DNA of 64,000 bases from contig JAZBQD010000030.1 of the NCBI GenBank assembly GCA_036583965.1, forward strand, positions 109,194,162 to 109,258,161. Direction: 5' to 3'. A model generated the notes under the pieces. It saw only the letters and a list, made by a program, of their open reading frames with translations, did not search any database and had not been told where the DNA came from. Source of the stretch: Prunella strophiata. Lineage: Eukaryota; Chordata; Aves; Passeriformes; Prunellidae. This document shows, in pieces, positions 47,658 to 60,049 of this stretch (positions within the stretch are counted from its first letter, which is position 1; the number at the start of each line of letters is the position of its first letter). Position numbers and translations under genes: made by a program.

Positions 47658-47743
47658 TGCTGGATTTTCATAAGGCAGGAGGCTTGGAAGTAGATGATAT
47701 TTAAGGTCCCTTCCAGCCCAGGCCATTCTGTGATTCTGTGATA
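47658..47743 (+). mobile_element. CR1 LINE 3' terminal fragment
   Basis: Ends in the CR1 terminus on the element strand: TTTAAGGTCCCTTCCAGCCC, AGGCCATTCTGTGATTCTGT. Only the last 80 or so bases are recognisable; upstream sequence is too diverged to assign. Confidence 0.88.
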
Positions 47744-47749
47744 TTTGGG

Positions 47750-50700
47750 AAAGGGCAGAAACCCAGATGCAAACTCAACAGAGCTATCTTGCTTCTAAGT
47801 TATTTATTTTAAAGCTAACTCAAGGAGAGTCATGGAAAGCAGATAAGCCTATGGATAAAATAGTAAAGAAAAACTTCAAAACTTGCTGCTAAATAACTAT
47901 AATGAAACAGACAGATGTCCTGGTTGTACTAATATATGAATATATCCAGTCCCTCTACCTTATCCATGCCCCAGCTTCCAGCATAAAATTATGAATGTAT
48001 TCAGCTATTTCAAAAAGACCCTGCCAAGATCAACTGTTTCATGTCTAATGCATGCTTTGTGTATCTCAGGTAAAGAAAACACAACTAGAATGGCAAATCT
48101 TACCTAGAAACAGCATAGCATTTCTGGATTTCCAGACCTATCTTAGCCCCAAGCAAGGAGAGAAGTTTGTACAGCAGTTAACATGATTAAGCATGACTGA
48201 TGCCACATGTGTCCTAGGCTGGAAGAACTGCTAAATCTCTAAATTTTGCCCAGTCATGTCACTGAAAGTGATTCCATACACCTGAAGAAGATTGCTACAC
48301 CCAAATGTTTATTTTTCTGGTGATACTGGTTGACCTACTTTTGCCTACCAGGGGAAGTACAAGCTGTTCCCATCCAAATGTCCTGAGACCATCCCAGATG
48401 AGTTTTCAGACCTGTTTGAAGTTATATTCTGGGTCTAGCCTGACAGAGAACTCAACACCTTGTACTCCCTTTTCCAGCAGGAAATATAACTTTGCATGCC
48501 CGGCTGCAGCTCCGAATTAAAATGATATCTCCCAAAAAGTAACCCAAGGGTTTGACTTTGTCAGGAAAGAAGATGTGATAAGAATGTGGTTGTCTTTGAG
48601 GGCAGATAAGGGAGAGCTTCTGGTCCTGCTGCATGGCAGATCTCCTGCTGGGAAGTCCTGTGGGAGGAAGGAGTGTAATTCTGTGAGCATTACAGATGAA
48701 CTCAGCATCCACTGCTGGATGTGAAATAGCCCCTTGAAACTGAATGCAGCTCTTCTCAATCTCCAAAAGAGAGAACTGTGGTTTTGCTAAGGAAAACTAA
48801 GCCTGTGGTCTCAAGGGATGTGAGATACGCTTTTATTGTTAATTTGTATATTTGCCTTGCTGCAAATGTCATCTAAAGCTGTGTAGGAGGAACATATCTG
48901 GAGGGTTTTTTCCCAAATTTGTCTTATTTGGTGTAGACACACTCTGAAATAAACCTGAGGCCTGGGAGGGGTAGGAGGGGTGGAGGCTGGGCTTAACCCT
49001 TAACCCCATGAGTGTTCTTCTGAGTCCCGTGGGCTCTGGCTGCACAGACCACACAGGGCTCCCCAAATGATCTCAAAAGAAAAAGTGATGGGGATCGATG
49101 TGGCTTGTAAGTTCTTCCTTAACTTCCTTACTATTGATGTTTTCTAACGAGAAATCCAAACTGTGACAAGGGAAATGAGTGAAGAAAGACCTTTCGAAAG
49201 AGGAGCAAAATGGGAGCTGATCCAAGCGTCTGTAATTAGCTGATGGCTGTGAATATTTATGAAATCTCCCAGCAGTGGCAGTGAAGTGCTGATCCTAGAG
49301 AAGTGGACGCCCTCTTCCTTGATGTCTTTAATCCTTGCAGTCCCAGCTGCCATGGCTCGAGTTTTGGAAAACCCCACCCTCTTTCTGGCCTCTGATCAAA
49401 ATCAATATTTCAGAGGGAAATGCAGAAGAGCAAAGGAGTTAAACAAAAGTTCAGATAAGCATAACAAATACTGGAAAGATGAGATCCTCCAAGCAGAGTG
49501 CTCTAGAAAGCACTCCTGTTAATCTGGGCAAGGCTCTCATCAATTGCTCTGTGCAGGAAGAGCTATTATTGGACTCATAAGGAGGTAAGGAATTTATTTC
49601 CTCAGCTGCGTGGAGTCATGCTATGAGATATCATTAAGTAAGAATAATTAGGATTTGAACTTTCAACATACAAGATTTGTAGGTTCTCCTGTGTTTCCAG
49701 TCCTTTCCAGATACACCTTTCCTAAGGCAGGATTTCTGTACCATATAACTGTATAATCTTTACAAGTAATTTTTTTTATGTTTACGTGATAAGTGGCTGT
49801 GTTGATCTCCATTTGAGCATCTGTAGATGAACTTGGTAATCAATACTTTGGTGTGATAACAAAATAAAATATTGAAGTGTATTTTAATTTGAGCAGTGGG
49901 CAATCCAGCAATGTGGATTTCACTTTCCAGGCAATACCTTGATGCAGTTAAGGCATATCCCAGAAAAAAATGATGGTAAAATCCAGAATGGTCACATCAG
50001 GTTAATTGGTTTCACAGTTGCAATGGCAATATGAGGAGCTTGCACTGACACAACAGAGCTGAATTTTCAGGGTGTGGGAAGCAAGTGTGCAAAGGGTCTG
50101 ATGATTAACTTTCTGGCACCAGTTGCTTTTCTGTCACACTGCAATCATGACTTCAGGCAAAAACAAATCATTTTGTTGCTTCATCGGCAGAAAAAAGCCC
50201 AGTCCAGCTCCATCTTCTGCCAAGCCTGAGCCTTCTCTTTCTTTCTGTGCATGTGGAGGGGCTGTGGCAGCACTGTGGAAGAGACCAGGATGCCAGGAGA
50301 GCAGAGACCCCAGTGCCCAGCTGAGGTTTTTGCGGATGGGTTGGAGCCCAGGGAGAGTCCATTGCACTGTAACATTTGAGTTCTACTGAGGTGTTTTGTT
50401 TTGCAAAGAAACAAACAGGTTTTGTTCATTTTCAGAGCCCCACTCTTGATTTCTTATAAAGCTGAGTGTTATTCATGCCTGGGCCACAGCTGATCATTGC
50501 TAATTTTGATGCAGAGTTTGACTTTCCCTCCAGAGCAAAGGGTTTAATGCTTTTCTTCAAAGGCAGCGCAGATGGTTTATTGAGTGTCAGAGATCCAAGG
50601 AAGCTTAAATGGATAAATTTAAAAATGCAGTCCAGGACTTAAAGAGACTGGCTGATTCCTAGTAGCTAAAGCCAATTTAGAGCATGGCCACTGCCACAGT

Positions 50701-51015
50701 GACCGTGGGATCAAACTGGATTGGGATCCCACAACTTCTGCCTATCCCCACCCACCTTCTTACTGAATAGTGGCTGGGCTGACACTCATTGATGCTACTA
50801 TACAACAGAAAAATTGTCATATGCTTCATTTTAAGGTTTCTGAATCAGGCAGATATAATCATTAATGGGAATGATTTATACAAAGCTGCTAATTGATAAG
50901 CCAGGAGAGAACAGAACTTCTTTCCCTGAAGAGCAATATTGAAGAGGTCATGTCAGAAAGGAGATAAAATGTCACTGCTGTGAGATAACTGGTTTTAAAT
51001 GTGGTTGCTTTACTG
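47750..51015. other. Unique non-coding stretch
   Basis: No gene recognised. CACCTGAAGAAG near 48281-48292, followed by a caAATGTTTATTTTTCTGGTGA-like string, faintly recalls the conserved tail of an ancient amniote repeat. 49140-49380 and 50450-50640 are non-repetitive with TAAT/ATTA cores and could be conserved non-coding elements. A relaxed G-quadruplex motif lies at 48964-48991. Confidence 0.35.
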
Positions 51016-51019
51016 CCAT

Positions 51020-51118
51020 TCATAGAGTCATGGGAAGGTTTGGGTTGGAAGGGACCCTAAAGATCACCCTGTTCCAAGTCCCTGCCATGGGCATGGACAC
51101 CTCCCACTAGAGCAGGTA
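51020..51118 (-). mobile_element. CR1 LINE 3' terminal fragment, young-looking
   Basis: CATAGAGTCATGGGAAGGTT, TGGGTTGGAAGGGACCCTAA, AGATCACC, CCCTGCCATGGGCATGGACA, CCTCCCACTAGAGCAGGT: the reverse complement of the last 95 or so bases of CR1, closest to consensus of all copies here. Very short 5'-truncated insertion. Confidence 0.95.
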
Positions 51119-51119
51119 G

Positions 51120-54100
51120 AGAAAAGAAGGGGTAGAGGAAAGAAAAGAACCCCTGTGGGAAGGCAGGTGTTGTACAGTGTGACAGGCAAGGTGGTGCTGA
51201 GCAGTCCTGGAAGCACAGGAAGTCACAGAAATGGGAAGATCCAAGGGGAAAAGGGTGGGACAAATACTCACTTTAAGCAGATGAAGGTGTTGCAGCAGAT
51301 TTCCCTTCACCTGAGAAATTCCATGCCAAGGTACTTCCCCAGCCGTGCATCCCTGAGTGTGCTACACAGACATAACAACACATTCTTCCCAAAAGTTTTC
51401 CCAATCATTGCAATGGTCCAGAATAATAAATTGCAGCTATTGTAAAACCAATATTACTTTGTATCACATCTGCATCTCCTAAATGCACATCATTCAAAGT
51501 TCTTGCTGGTTTTGTCAGTCACAGTGCCCACAAACACTTTCAATGCACTAAGAAGAATCATAAAAACTCTAAATCAGGTGTTTAGATCTCCACAACCACA
51601 CTAGCTTGAAAGAAATTCAACCTCCCAGGCAGAGAGCCAGGTTTTGCTATTGCATGTGTTCTCCTGCATGTGCTAAGGGATTAAATGTTCCTGATGTTCT
51701 AGGCAAGGGCACTGTAGGTTTTCCAGTGGTGATAAAATGCAAATTTCACCCATAAGTCTTTCTGTTGACAGGGAGGATAACAATCTACCTCTGTGTGTGT
51801 GTGTGTATGTATGTGTGTATTAAAAAATTTTAAAAATTAAAATCTGCTGGAAAAGGGAATGTAAAAGGGTAAGACTTCTCCAGATTTTATTTTTTTTTTT
51901 GAGACAAATATACTGAATTGCAGTAAAAATATACCTAATCTTTAAGTAAGTTAAACTGTTGTGTTTAGTATGAATATGGACATGTAGCTTGTGGCTCATC
52001 AGAGTATAGGGACTGTATTGACACGTGAAGTATTGGGTCAAGAAATAAATTTTGCAGGATCAGAGACAGAGTCACAACACAAACAAAATAAAGAAAGTCC
52101 AATAACAGGAAAGGCAGAGCATCTGTATTAGTTATGACTGATTTTCCATTGCCCTACATCCTTGGTAGCAATTAGGTGTGGCTATAAAATGCTGTTAAAA
52201 GACTAAATGGAATAGCTGGTCTGCACTGACTTGGCTGAACGTTTGAGCTGCTCATGGATTAAACTCTGCAGTCACAGAGGGATAAATTTGCAATTTGCAA
52301 CTGAGAGCATTCAGATTTTAGTGAATCAACACGAGCAAATTGACTTTTATTACCAATATCCCAAACATATCACAGCCCTAGGACACATGATGTCCAGAAG
52401 TGCCCTTACTCACAATCTGCACCTGAACTCTCTTCCACAGGACAGGATTTGGCTGATTTGGCAGCAGGGCTGGTTTGGCAGCAGGGCTTTCACCACTGCT
52501 GACAAGTGCTGTTTGAAATCCATGGCACAATAATCTGAAAGGTGATGTACAAGCCAAATTAATCCCCTTCAGCAGAATTGGTTCTCTGCCCTCACATTTG
52601 GTTTTATCAGAAACTAACCAGGGGGTTTAAAACATATTTTGAACTTGTGTCAGAGAAATGAGTTCAAGAGCTCTTGGAGCCCTCTTGCCCATCTGCTTGC
52701 AATGGGAGTGAAGCTCCACATGGCAAACCCCACCTGATATGGATAGTTGAGCCTCTATTTCCCTTTTTAAGGTGATGTCCACTTGCTTCAGATGGAGATT
52801 TAGAAAACCTGCCATGGTGCTGGCTGGAGGGAAATCCAAAGCAGAAGTGCTTCTCATGGATAGATTCTTCACTTTACACAAAATGTGTTGTGACACATTA
52901 TCTCTTCACCATGTAGCAAAGTGTACTTTGCAGCAATTGAAGAGATTCAGTTAAATCCAGCCTGCACTTGTGTTCGGGTTCGTTATTTATAGCAAGTGTG
53001 GGAGTGTGTTGGCCCCTTCTGACAGCATATCATGGCCATCTTAAATCCTGAAAGCACTTTTTTTTGTTGTTGTTGTTGCCATAGTAAATGTTTAAGAAGT
53101 TTAATCTTGAATTTGTGAGTGATTTGGAGACCAGTCTGTTCATGACACATTAACAAAATTAGACCAGGAAATGTTTTGCTGAACGAGCTCTCGTGCTTTT
53201 ATAAGGAGTGAGGTTGTTGGGAGTGTGCTCCCTGCTGTGTGTGCTGCCAAGGCATGGCCTCCATGGCCCACAGTGATGTGTGTGGATGTGCTTGCCCATG
53301 GTATTTAAAAAAAAATATTTACTGAACTGGCCTGAGACATTTAGGAAATCAAATCTCAAGGTGTTAGAAACAGCACTTAGCATGGTATGAATTGAGTTTC
53401 AACAGTGGAAAGGAAAAGGGTTAATTTTGCCTCAAGAAGAAGACATGGAAATAATTTTTTTTCTTGCTAATTAAATATGAAACTGACTAACGGTATGCAA
53501 GTGTAATTTTCTTATCTTATTAGCCATGTTCATTTCTGAAGTGAATAACTACCAGCACTGGTACAGTATATGGGCAGAATAATAGTCAAACTGATTTTTA
53601 CTTTAATCTCTGAATACAATTAGCATAATTTAAACTGTTATAAGCTACAGCAGATAGAAATCACATTATAGAGACTGTAGGTGGAGAGGTGGGTGGTCAC
53701 ATGCAGAGGGAAAACTGGAAGAGCACTTAAAATACAGCCAAATAATAAGCATTCAGGAGAATGTAAAGCTACATCGAGCTGAAAGGCACATTATTTCAAG
53801 AGATGGGGGAAGAAAAGTGGATAATCATGAGCAAGGTTCAAGGACTTCTACTACTGCAGGGCCTGATCCCAAGAAATGCTGTTGCAAGAGTGTAGTTCAG
53901 TACAACTGTTTTATGGGGCATGAATCCCAAATTCCATTTTCTGTCAGAGGAGAGAACAGTCCAGTGGAGGTGGGCAGATCACATCTTACCTGACCAGATG
54001 AAAAGAGAAGTCAGGATATGATGGGGGATGGAAAGAGGCAGGTCAGATGGGGAACCAGAGAGATGGACCATGGGTGTAAAGTGTGTGTTTGAGTGAATTG

Positions 54101-54980
54101 TGCATGAGAGCAGGTAGAGAAGAAGAAAAAAGAAGAGAGAAAGGATGGGCTGAATGAGGAGACTGGGTCTGGAAATCCTGAATTGTAGGATTGACTGAAC
54201 AGTCAGCACCAATGAGTGTGGGAAGAAAGTGACATGAACAAGGAGAGGAGACAGGGACAAGTAGGTGAAGAAAACCCAGGCTTGAGGAGAGTGGAAAGAA
54301 GGTGCTGCCTGACAGAGCCTGAAGCCTGGGATGCTCACATCATCCTGCTCCTCTGCTGATCAGCAAATACCCACAGAGCCTCTGAGAAGCCATTACAGAT
54401 CACCTGCCACTGCAGCAGAGCCATGGAAAAGAAAGGATTACAGCTGAAAACTCAGGAAACATTCTGAACTCTTTTTCCTTTCAAATGCCTGCTTTGCCCT
54501 CTTCCATTTACATCCTGTACTAGTTTCTGCAGTGTTTTTTGAGGCAAGTAACAAAATTAAGCCCAAGAATTTATCCTGTTTACCCAGTAATAATCTGATG
54601 CTAGCCATAATTAAATTTCTGTAGCCCATTTTTAATTGTTGCAAGGAAATCTAAAGGATTTGTTATTTAGTACAGAATGGTCTGAAATGTTGCCAAGCTG
54701 TACAGAATGTATTAATCTTTGGGTAAATTTTATCTATATCCTGACAATTTACCCAGAGCATGTTGTTTGAAAAGAAATAGAAATAGTTCTTCATCATAGC
54801 ATGACTGAGGGTATTCTGCAGCCAGGCCTTACTGCTGGAGTACAGAACATGACTTTGACATATTTTACACATCAAATTGATAGATTTCCTATCATAAAGA
54901 GATTTCTGAATTACAGAACATGGACCTCACTCCTGAGTGGCTGTTCCTTTGTTGTAGTGCTCTTTGCTCTTTGAAACCTC
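51120..54980. other. Unique non-coding stretch
   Basis: Contains (TG)n at 51791-51820, a 17-bp-period two-copy repeat (52457-52488), a GTT run (53061-53078), a purine-rich plus-strand part at 53.7-54.3 kb and a 10-bp hairpin (54720-54755). No gene recognised. Confidence 0.42.
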
Positions 54981-54984
54981 TTCT

Positions 54985-55125
54985 TAAAAAAAAAAAAAAA
55001 AACAAAAAAAACCAAACAAACAAACAACCCCACCAACAAACAAACAAATCCCCCCACCAAAAAAAAAAAAAAAAAAAAAAACCAACAAAAAAAAACCCCC
55101 CAAAAAACCAAAAAAACCCCAACAG
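54985..55125. repeat. A-rich tract with (AAAC)n and C runs
   Basis: About 140 bp of A and C only or nearly so: A18, AAAC units, CCCCACC, then A24 near 55059-55082 and further A/C alternations. It makes false Lys/Asn/Gln-rich frames on the plus strand and Phe/Gly/Trp-rich frames on the minus strand. Its composition resembles the tract at 32.3 and 62.7 kb. Confidence 0.93.
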
Positions 55126-55129
55126 ACCT

Positions 55130-58100
55130 CCAGACTTTATTCACTGCTACATAATAGAAAGTGTTGTCAGCAAATGGCACTTGCAAAAGCAGCCTTCCAG
55201 CTGGGTGGATGTCAGACTGGAAGTCCAGTGACTTGGATGATGATCCCAGGTTGCCCAGAGAGCTCCTACAGAGCTTTCAGATAGAGGTGAAAATATTCTG
55301 CTTTTTTGAATCAGCCCTGCTTGCATTTTTGTGATGAATTAAGCATAGCTACGCTGAGGTATGGACTGTACCCTGTGTGTGGACAGAGATTGGCCAGAAA
55401 ATCTTAGAATAATGAATTAAATCAATGTATATGACCTCCAAAAATATGTGCACTGAGCAGTGTTTGTAGATGAGCAGTACATGTAAAGTAAAGATCCATA
55501 CATGCTGTGCAGCTGTACTTTTGGCAAAGATGACAGAGGATGATACTTCCTGAGAAGCCTTTCAAGGTCTGATTTTTGTTTACTCAATTAATATTTGCTG
55601 TATTTAATGCACCAAGAAAAAGCCTTGCAATTGCTCTGAAGCACTCTGTTGCAAAAAATTCAGCAAAGCCTGTTCAGTATTTATTTGGTGGGATTTTTTC
55701 CAGTTTTCTTGTAATTTTTATACTTCATAGACTTTTAAATGAGATTAACCTTTAATGGACACGGCTAGGACACAGCTAGTGACATCAGTCTGAGAAAGAG
55801 GCTTACAAATACACAAGTGTTTGTATTTCTGAATATGCCAATGAAAGCAGGAAGTAAATTGTGTTAGTGTATATTTAACACTCTCTAGTTCTGCTATTTG
55901 ATTTAGAAAAAAATGTTATGAAAGACTACAAAGTGCTAACGAGGACAGCCCTCACCAAGCCCAAACTCTTAAGAAATAGCAGCAGTCCTGCAGCATTGCA
56001 TTTGTCTCTCAGTGCCAGGGCTCTATATTTAACAAGCTTTCCCCAGCTCCCACACCCAGATGAATTCATTGGAATGCAGTAGGAAAGCAAGAGCTCATCT
56101 GACTCATTAGGAGGCTCATATGCAATTACCATCAATTAAAAATTCCTTCTAGAGCCACCGTGTGAATTTGGGTGTGCTGAAAGAAATGAAATCATCAGGA
56201 TCTCTGTAAGCAGGACTTACCTTTGCATGGAGCTCAGGACAAACACAGATTTGATTAATCTGCAAAAACAATTAGCTGATATGCCAGCAAATGTGTGGGA
56301 TCCTCAGAGAACTGTGTCTGATGGAGTTTTACATCTTCCACCTCACCCTCTGTGTCTTGCAATCAACAGAGCCAAAGAAAAGTTCTCTATATTGGGAATG
56401 TATTGGAAAAAAACCTGAAATCTGTTGTAACAACATGTTTTGTTGACATGAAATTATTTTCTCTTTCTTTTCACCAGCCGCCAGTCAGGAAAAAAAGTTT
56501 AGAGGTGGAAGTGTAATGACAAATGATTTACAGATGGATTCCATTTTCACTATATTCCCATTAAGATGTGTTGTAAACACTTCACTTTCTTAGCCCAAGA
56601 TCTTTCTCAGAATCTGTTCTGTTCAGGTTTAACTTGTAAGATTTGGAATAAGCTCTTCAAAAGACTGAGCAGCTCTTGAGCCAACCCAATGGAATTGAGG
56701 TGCCACTGTCATAAACTTTCATTGAAAAATTTTATCTTAACATGAACTTGACCTGTGCATCTGATATTTTAACAGTATTGAATGTTTATGTCCTGTTGAT
56801 GAAGCCTTTTATTAAAACATTAGAAAAAATACAACAGAGCAATTAAAAGTGTATGTATATGTAATTTTACAAGCATTTTAGAAGTCTGTACAATAAAACA
56901 AGCATGTGCTTATGCTATACTTATTTGTATTCACTATTCATAAGAAGCAGAAAATTCTGCTTTTGTCTGTAAAATAGAGTAATACCAAGATATCTAGGAT
57001 TGTTTTATTGTTTCTTTTTGAAAAATAAAAATGGCAAACTCCCCCCCCCAACTTAAACTGTGAGTACTTTAGAGCAGGAACTACCATTTTTGTCATGATT
57101 TATGTTCTGGTGGTGCCAAGAGGATTCTTATGTTTGATCTTTAAAAGCCTATAATGACACAGAATTTCCACAGGTGGAAAGCACCCAGACCTCCACCAAA
57201 ACCTATAGGAGCTGCTCAAATAATAAACAGCCCTGGAGTGTAGGCACTGATCTCAGAATAAAGATTGACAGATCCTTTTACTTCCTGCACAGTGTGTCTT
57301 AGGATAAATAGGAGAGCACAAACAAATCCTTTTGGTTTTGTGTGGTTTTTTTGGTTTTGTTTTTTTGTTTTGTTTTTTTTTTAATAAATGCAAGGTGGTT
57401 CAAAAAATTTGGTCTGAGTTTGAATGTTGGGTCTATTTCTTCTTGGAACATTGTGTAGAAATTTTGATGGAGAGAAAAAAAAAATCCAAATTTCTATGCA
57501 TTTTTATGAAGATCAAAATGTAATTTCTTTCATGCCTGCAGTAGTAGTTATTCTGTGGGAGCAAGCAGGACTGGGATCCTCAAAAATCCCTAAAGCTGAT
57601 ATTTGGACATACCTATCTACTGAGACCTAACAATTAACTAAACATGGTAGATGACTCAAGGAAAACTTTTGAAGTTAGCATAATATAGAAACTTGTATAT
57701 TCTTCTACAAGGAAGAGCAGGGAAGAGGAACTTTCAGTTGGAGAACAAATCTGGTCTCATATAACTCAATTTTATCTGTACATTTTAACATTTTTCAATG
57801 CATAGGTTTTTTTCCAATGAGTTATCTACAAACAAACATATACTGATTTTGCTTTTACATTAAAATCCCTCCAGGTAAGAGGAGCAATCCAACTGAAAAC
57901 CAGAAGTCAAGAATATTGTTTCACTTACATAAACTAAACATAGACTGATATTTTTCCTACAACTTCCATTTTTTATTGTTTCTCAATAAAAAGGGTGCCA
58001 AGCTAGGGAATGTGTCAGCAAAGCATAGAAGTGGTTTTATCAACAGTATGCATGCTGCTTTTTTAGAAACTTATCTAGAAGATTTACTTCCTGGTAAATC

Positions 58101-59733
58101 TTCTGCTCTAAACTTGTGTGATTTGCAGAAGAAAGTGGAGCTGAGGGGTGGGAGAGAAGTTATTTATCAGGAACATTTGAGAATGGTTACCACGGTGAAA
58201 GAAACAGAAGACAAAAGATCCATTAATTTAATCATCTTTGATCATTTGCAGGCTTTGTTTGGATGTGTTTGTATCTTGGAAAAATTAAGAGTGTGCAGAT
58301 GATGCCAATCAGAAAGGCACTCTCCTCCAAGATCAATTTGATTGAATTCACATGAGGCAAAAATAACTGTTTGAAGCCAAAATCAGTGTGACACTGCTGA
58401 TGTTCCAGGGGGAGCTGAAGTCTCCTCTATGTCCATACACTGAACATGTCTTGGGTCACAAGGCCAACAAATCAGATATTTGCAGCCAGTTTAGAAAAAG
58501 ACCTTTGGAGCATTTTAAGAAAGGGTGATTCCCACCAGGGCATCCAGTACCACATGGAAGAACCAAAGAGGAAATAATATCATTGCCATCAGTGCTTGCA
58601 ACAGGGGGTTCAGAAGGGAGAAACTTCTAGAAACCTGGTTATTTCCTAGCAAGCTCTGCAGGCTTCTGACTAGCTTTTGGACAAAGCTCTTGGTTTAAAT
58701 TATGTTAATCTTCTTCACAGGGCAGGGATAAGCAACTTTCTGATTACAAGAACAAAATAAGAAAATACTGGGACAAAGTGGACATAAATCAGTGTGATAC
58801 CCTTGAAAGCCAACACACAACAGACAATTTCATTTGCAATCCAGCCTGTTCTAAAACAGGGAAAGAATGTTAAAATTCTTCTTTTTGTGTTGAGATTAAA
58901 TCCTGCAAATTTGCCATGGAAACCATTTTTTTTTTTCCCTTCCCCTCCTTTTCACAGTTCAGTAATAGCAATTCTTTCAGAGAAGGGAGGTTTGAGCATT
59001 GTGGTTTGGGGTGGGAGTTTTTTGGGAGGTGGGCTGAAGGGAAAAATGGGGAGCTGTGGAGGGGAAGAGGCCAGAATATGTTAACTCTCAAAAACGAGTT
59101 CACATCCCCCAGGTCTGGGTGTTGAGTGCCAGCAAAGGACAGATGCTTCTAACAGTTGGAGCATTGCAGCACGGAGGAGGGAGCCATCCTCCAGAAGCCA
59201 AGAAGCCACCCTGGGAAGCAGGCAGGCCTGGGATGACCCACTTCAGTGAGAGCCCATGTGGGGCTGGCAGGAGATGGAGCTCCCCTGGCTCTGAGGGCTG
59301 ACTCACTGGCCTTGTTTGATCCCACAGCAGCAGGATGGGAACATCAGGAGTGTGGATAAAGCCAGGGTAGTGCGGCAGGGAGGCAGGGCTGCAGCCAGGG
59401 TCACCCCAGATCTGCCACCCATCCCTGTCAGCCACCAACCAGGGTGTTCAGCCAGGCTTCTGAGCTCCTCACAGCAACAGGCAGGGTCTGCCTAAGCTCT
59501 CATTTTGGAGGAAAAACCTGATTTTCACAGCATGCCTACATTTCTGTTTCCAAAGCATGGGTTGCTTTTATCCCCATGTTCAAATTCATCCATCACAATA
59601 CCTCAGTATCTCAATGGGTAACCCAAAGATTTTAATACAAAAAGGCAAAGAGAAGGACATGGGGAGGAGGTAAAAGAAAAGGCAGCCAGGGTGGACTTGG
59701 TCCCCCATTTTCATTATCCCATATGGAATTTTT
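55130..59733. other. Unique non-coding stretch
   Basis: AT-rich, with a C9 run near 57043 and T/G-rich DNA at 57335-57382. A 108-codon plus frame (57976-58302) holds an 11-bp hairpin and has no known domain. Near 58290-58320, GTGTGCAGATGATGCCAA is distantly reminiscent of CR1 ORF2 and may be a very old copy. A canonical G-quadruplex motif lies at 59024-59051. Confidence 0.4.
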
Positions 59734-59735
59734 CT

Positions 59736-60042
59736 TATAGAATCATAGAATCATTTCAATTGGAGTCCATCAAGTCCAACCATTAACCCAGCACTGCCAA
59801 GTTCACCACCAAACCACGTCCCCAGGCACCACATCTGCATGTCTTTTAAATGCCTGCAGGATGGCAATTTCACCACTTCCCTGGGCAGCCTGTTCTAATG
59901 CTTGACAAACCTTCCAGTGACTAAAGTTTTCCTAATATCCAATCTAAACACCCGTGGTACAATTCAGACAGTTTCCTCTTGTACTATCACTTCTAAGTCA
60001 GGAGAAGAGGCTCATGCCCACCTCACTATAAGCTCCTTTCAG
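59736..60042 (-). mobile_element. CR1 LINE 3' fragment
   Basis: Reverse-complement CR1: ATAGAATCATAGAATCATTT, AGTCCAACCATTAACCCAGC, CACCACCAAACCACGTCCCC, TTCACCACTTCCCTGGGCAG, ACCTTCCAGTGACTAAAG, TTCCTCTTGTACTATCACTT and a continuation to CCCACCTCACTATAAGCTCC. The two ATAGAATC copies are the CR1 terminal repeat. About 300 bp, non-coding. Confidence 0.95.
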
Positions 60043-60049
60043 GAGCAAA

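Noticed and set aside
48964..48991. G-quadruplex at 48.96 kb
   Set aside because: One loop is 8 bases, outside the usual 1-7 rule; noted only as a relaxed motif.
54892..55231. Phe/Gly/Trp-rich minus-strand and Lys/Asn-rich plus-strand frames
   Set aside because: Translation of A/C-only simple repeats.
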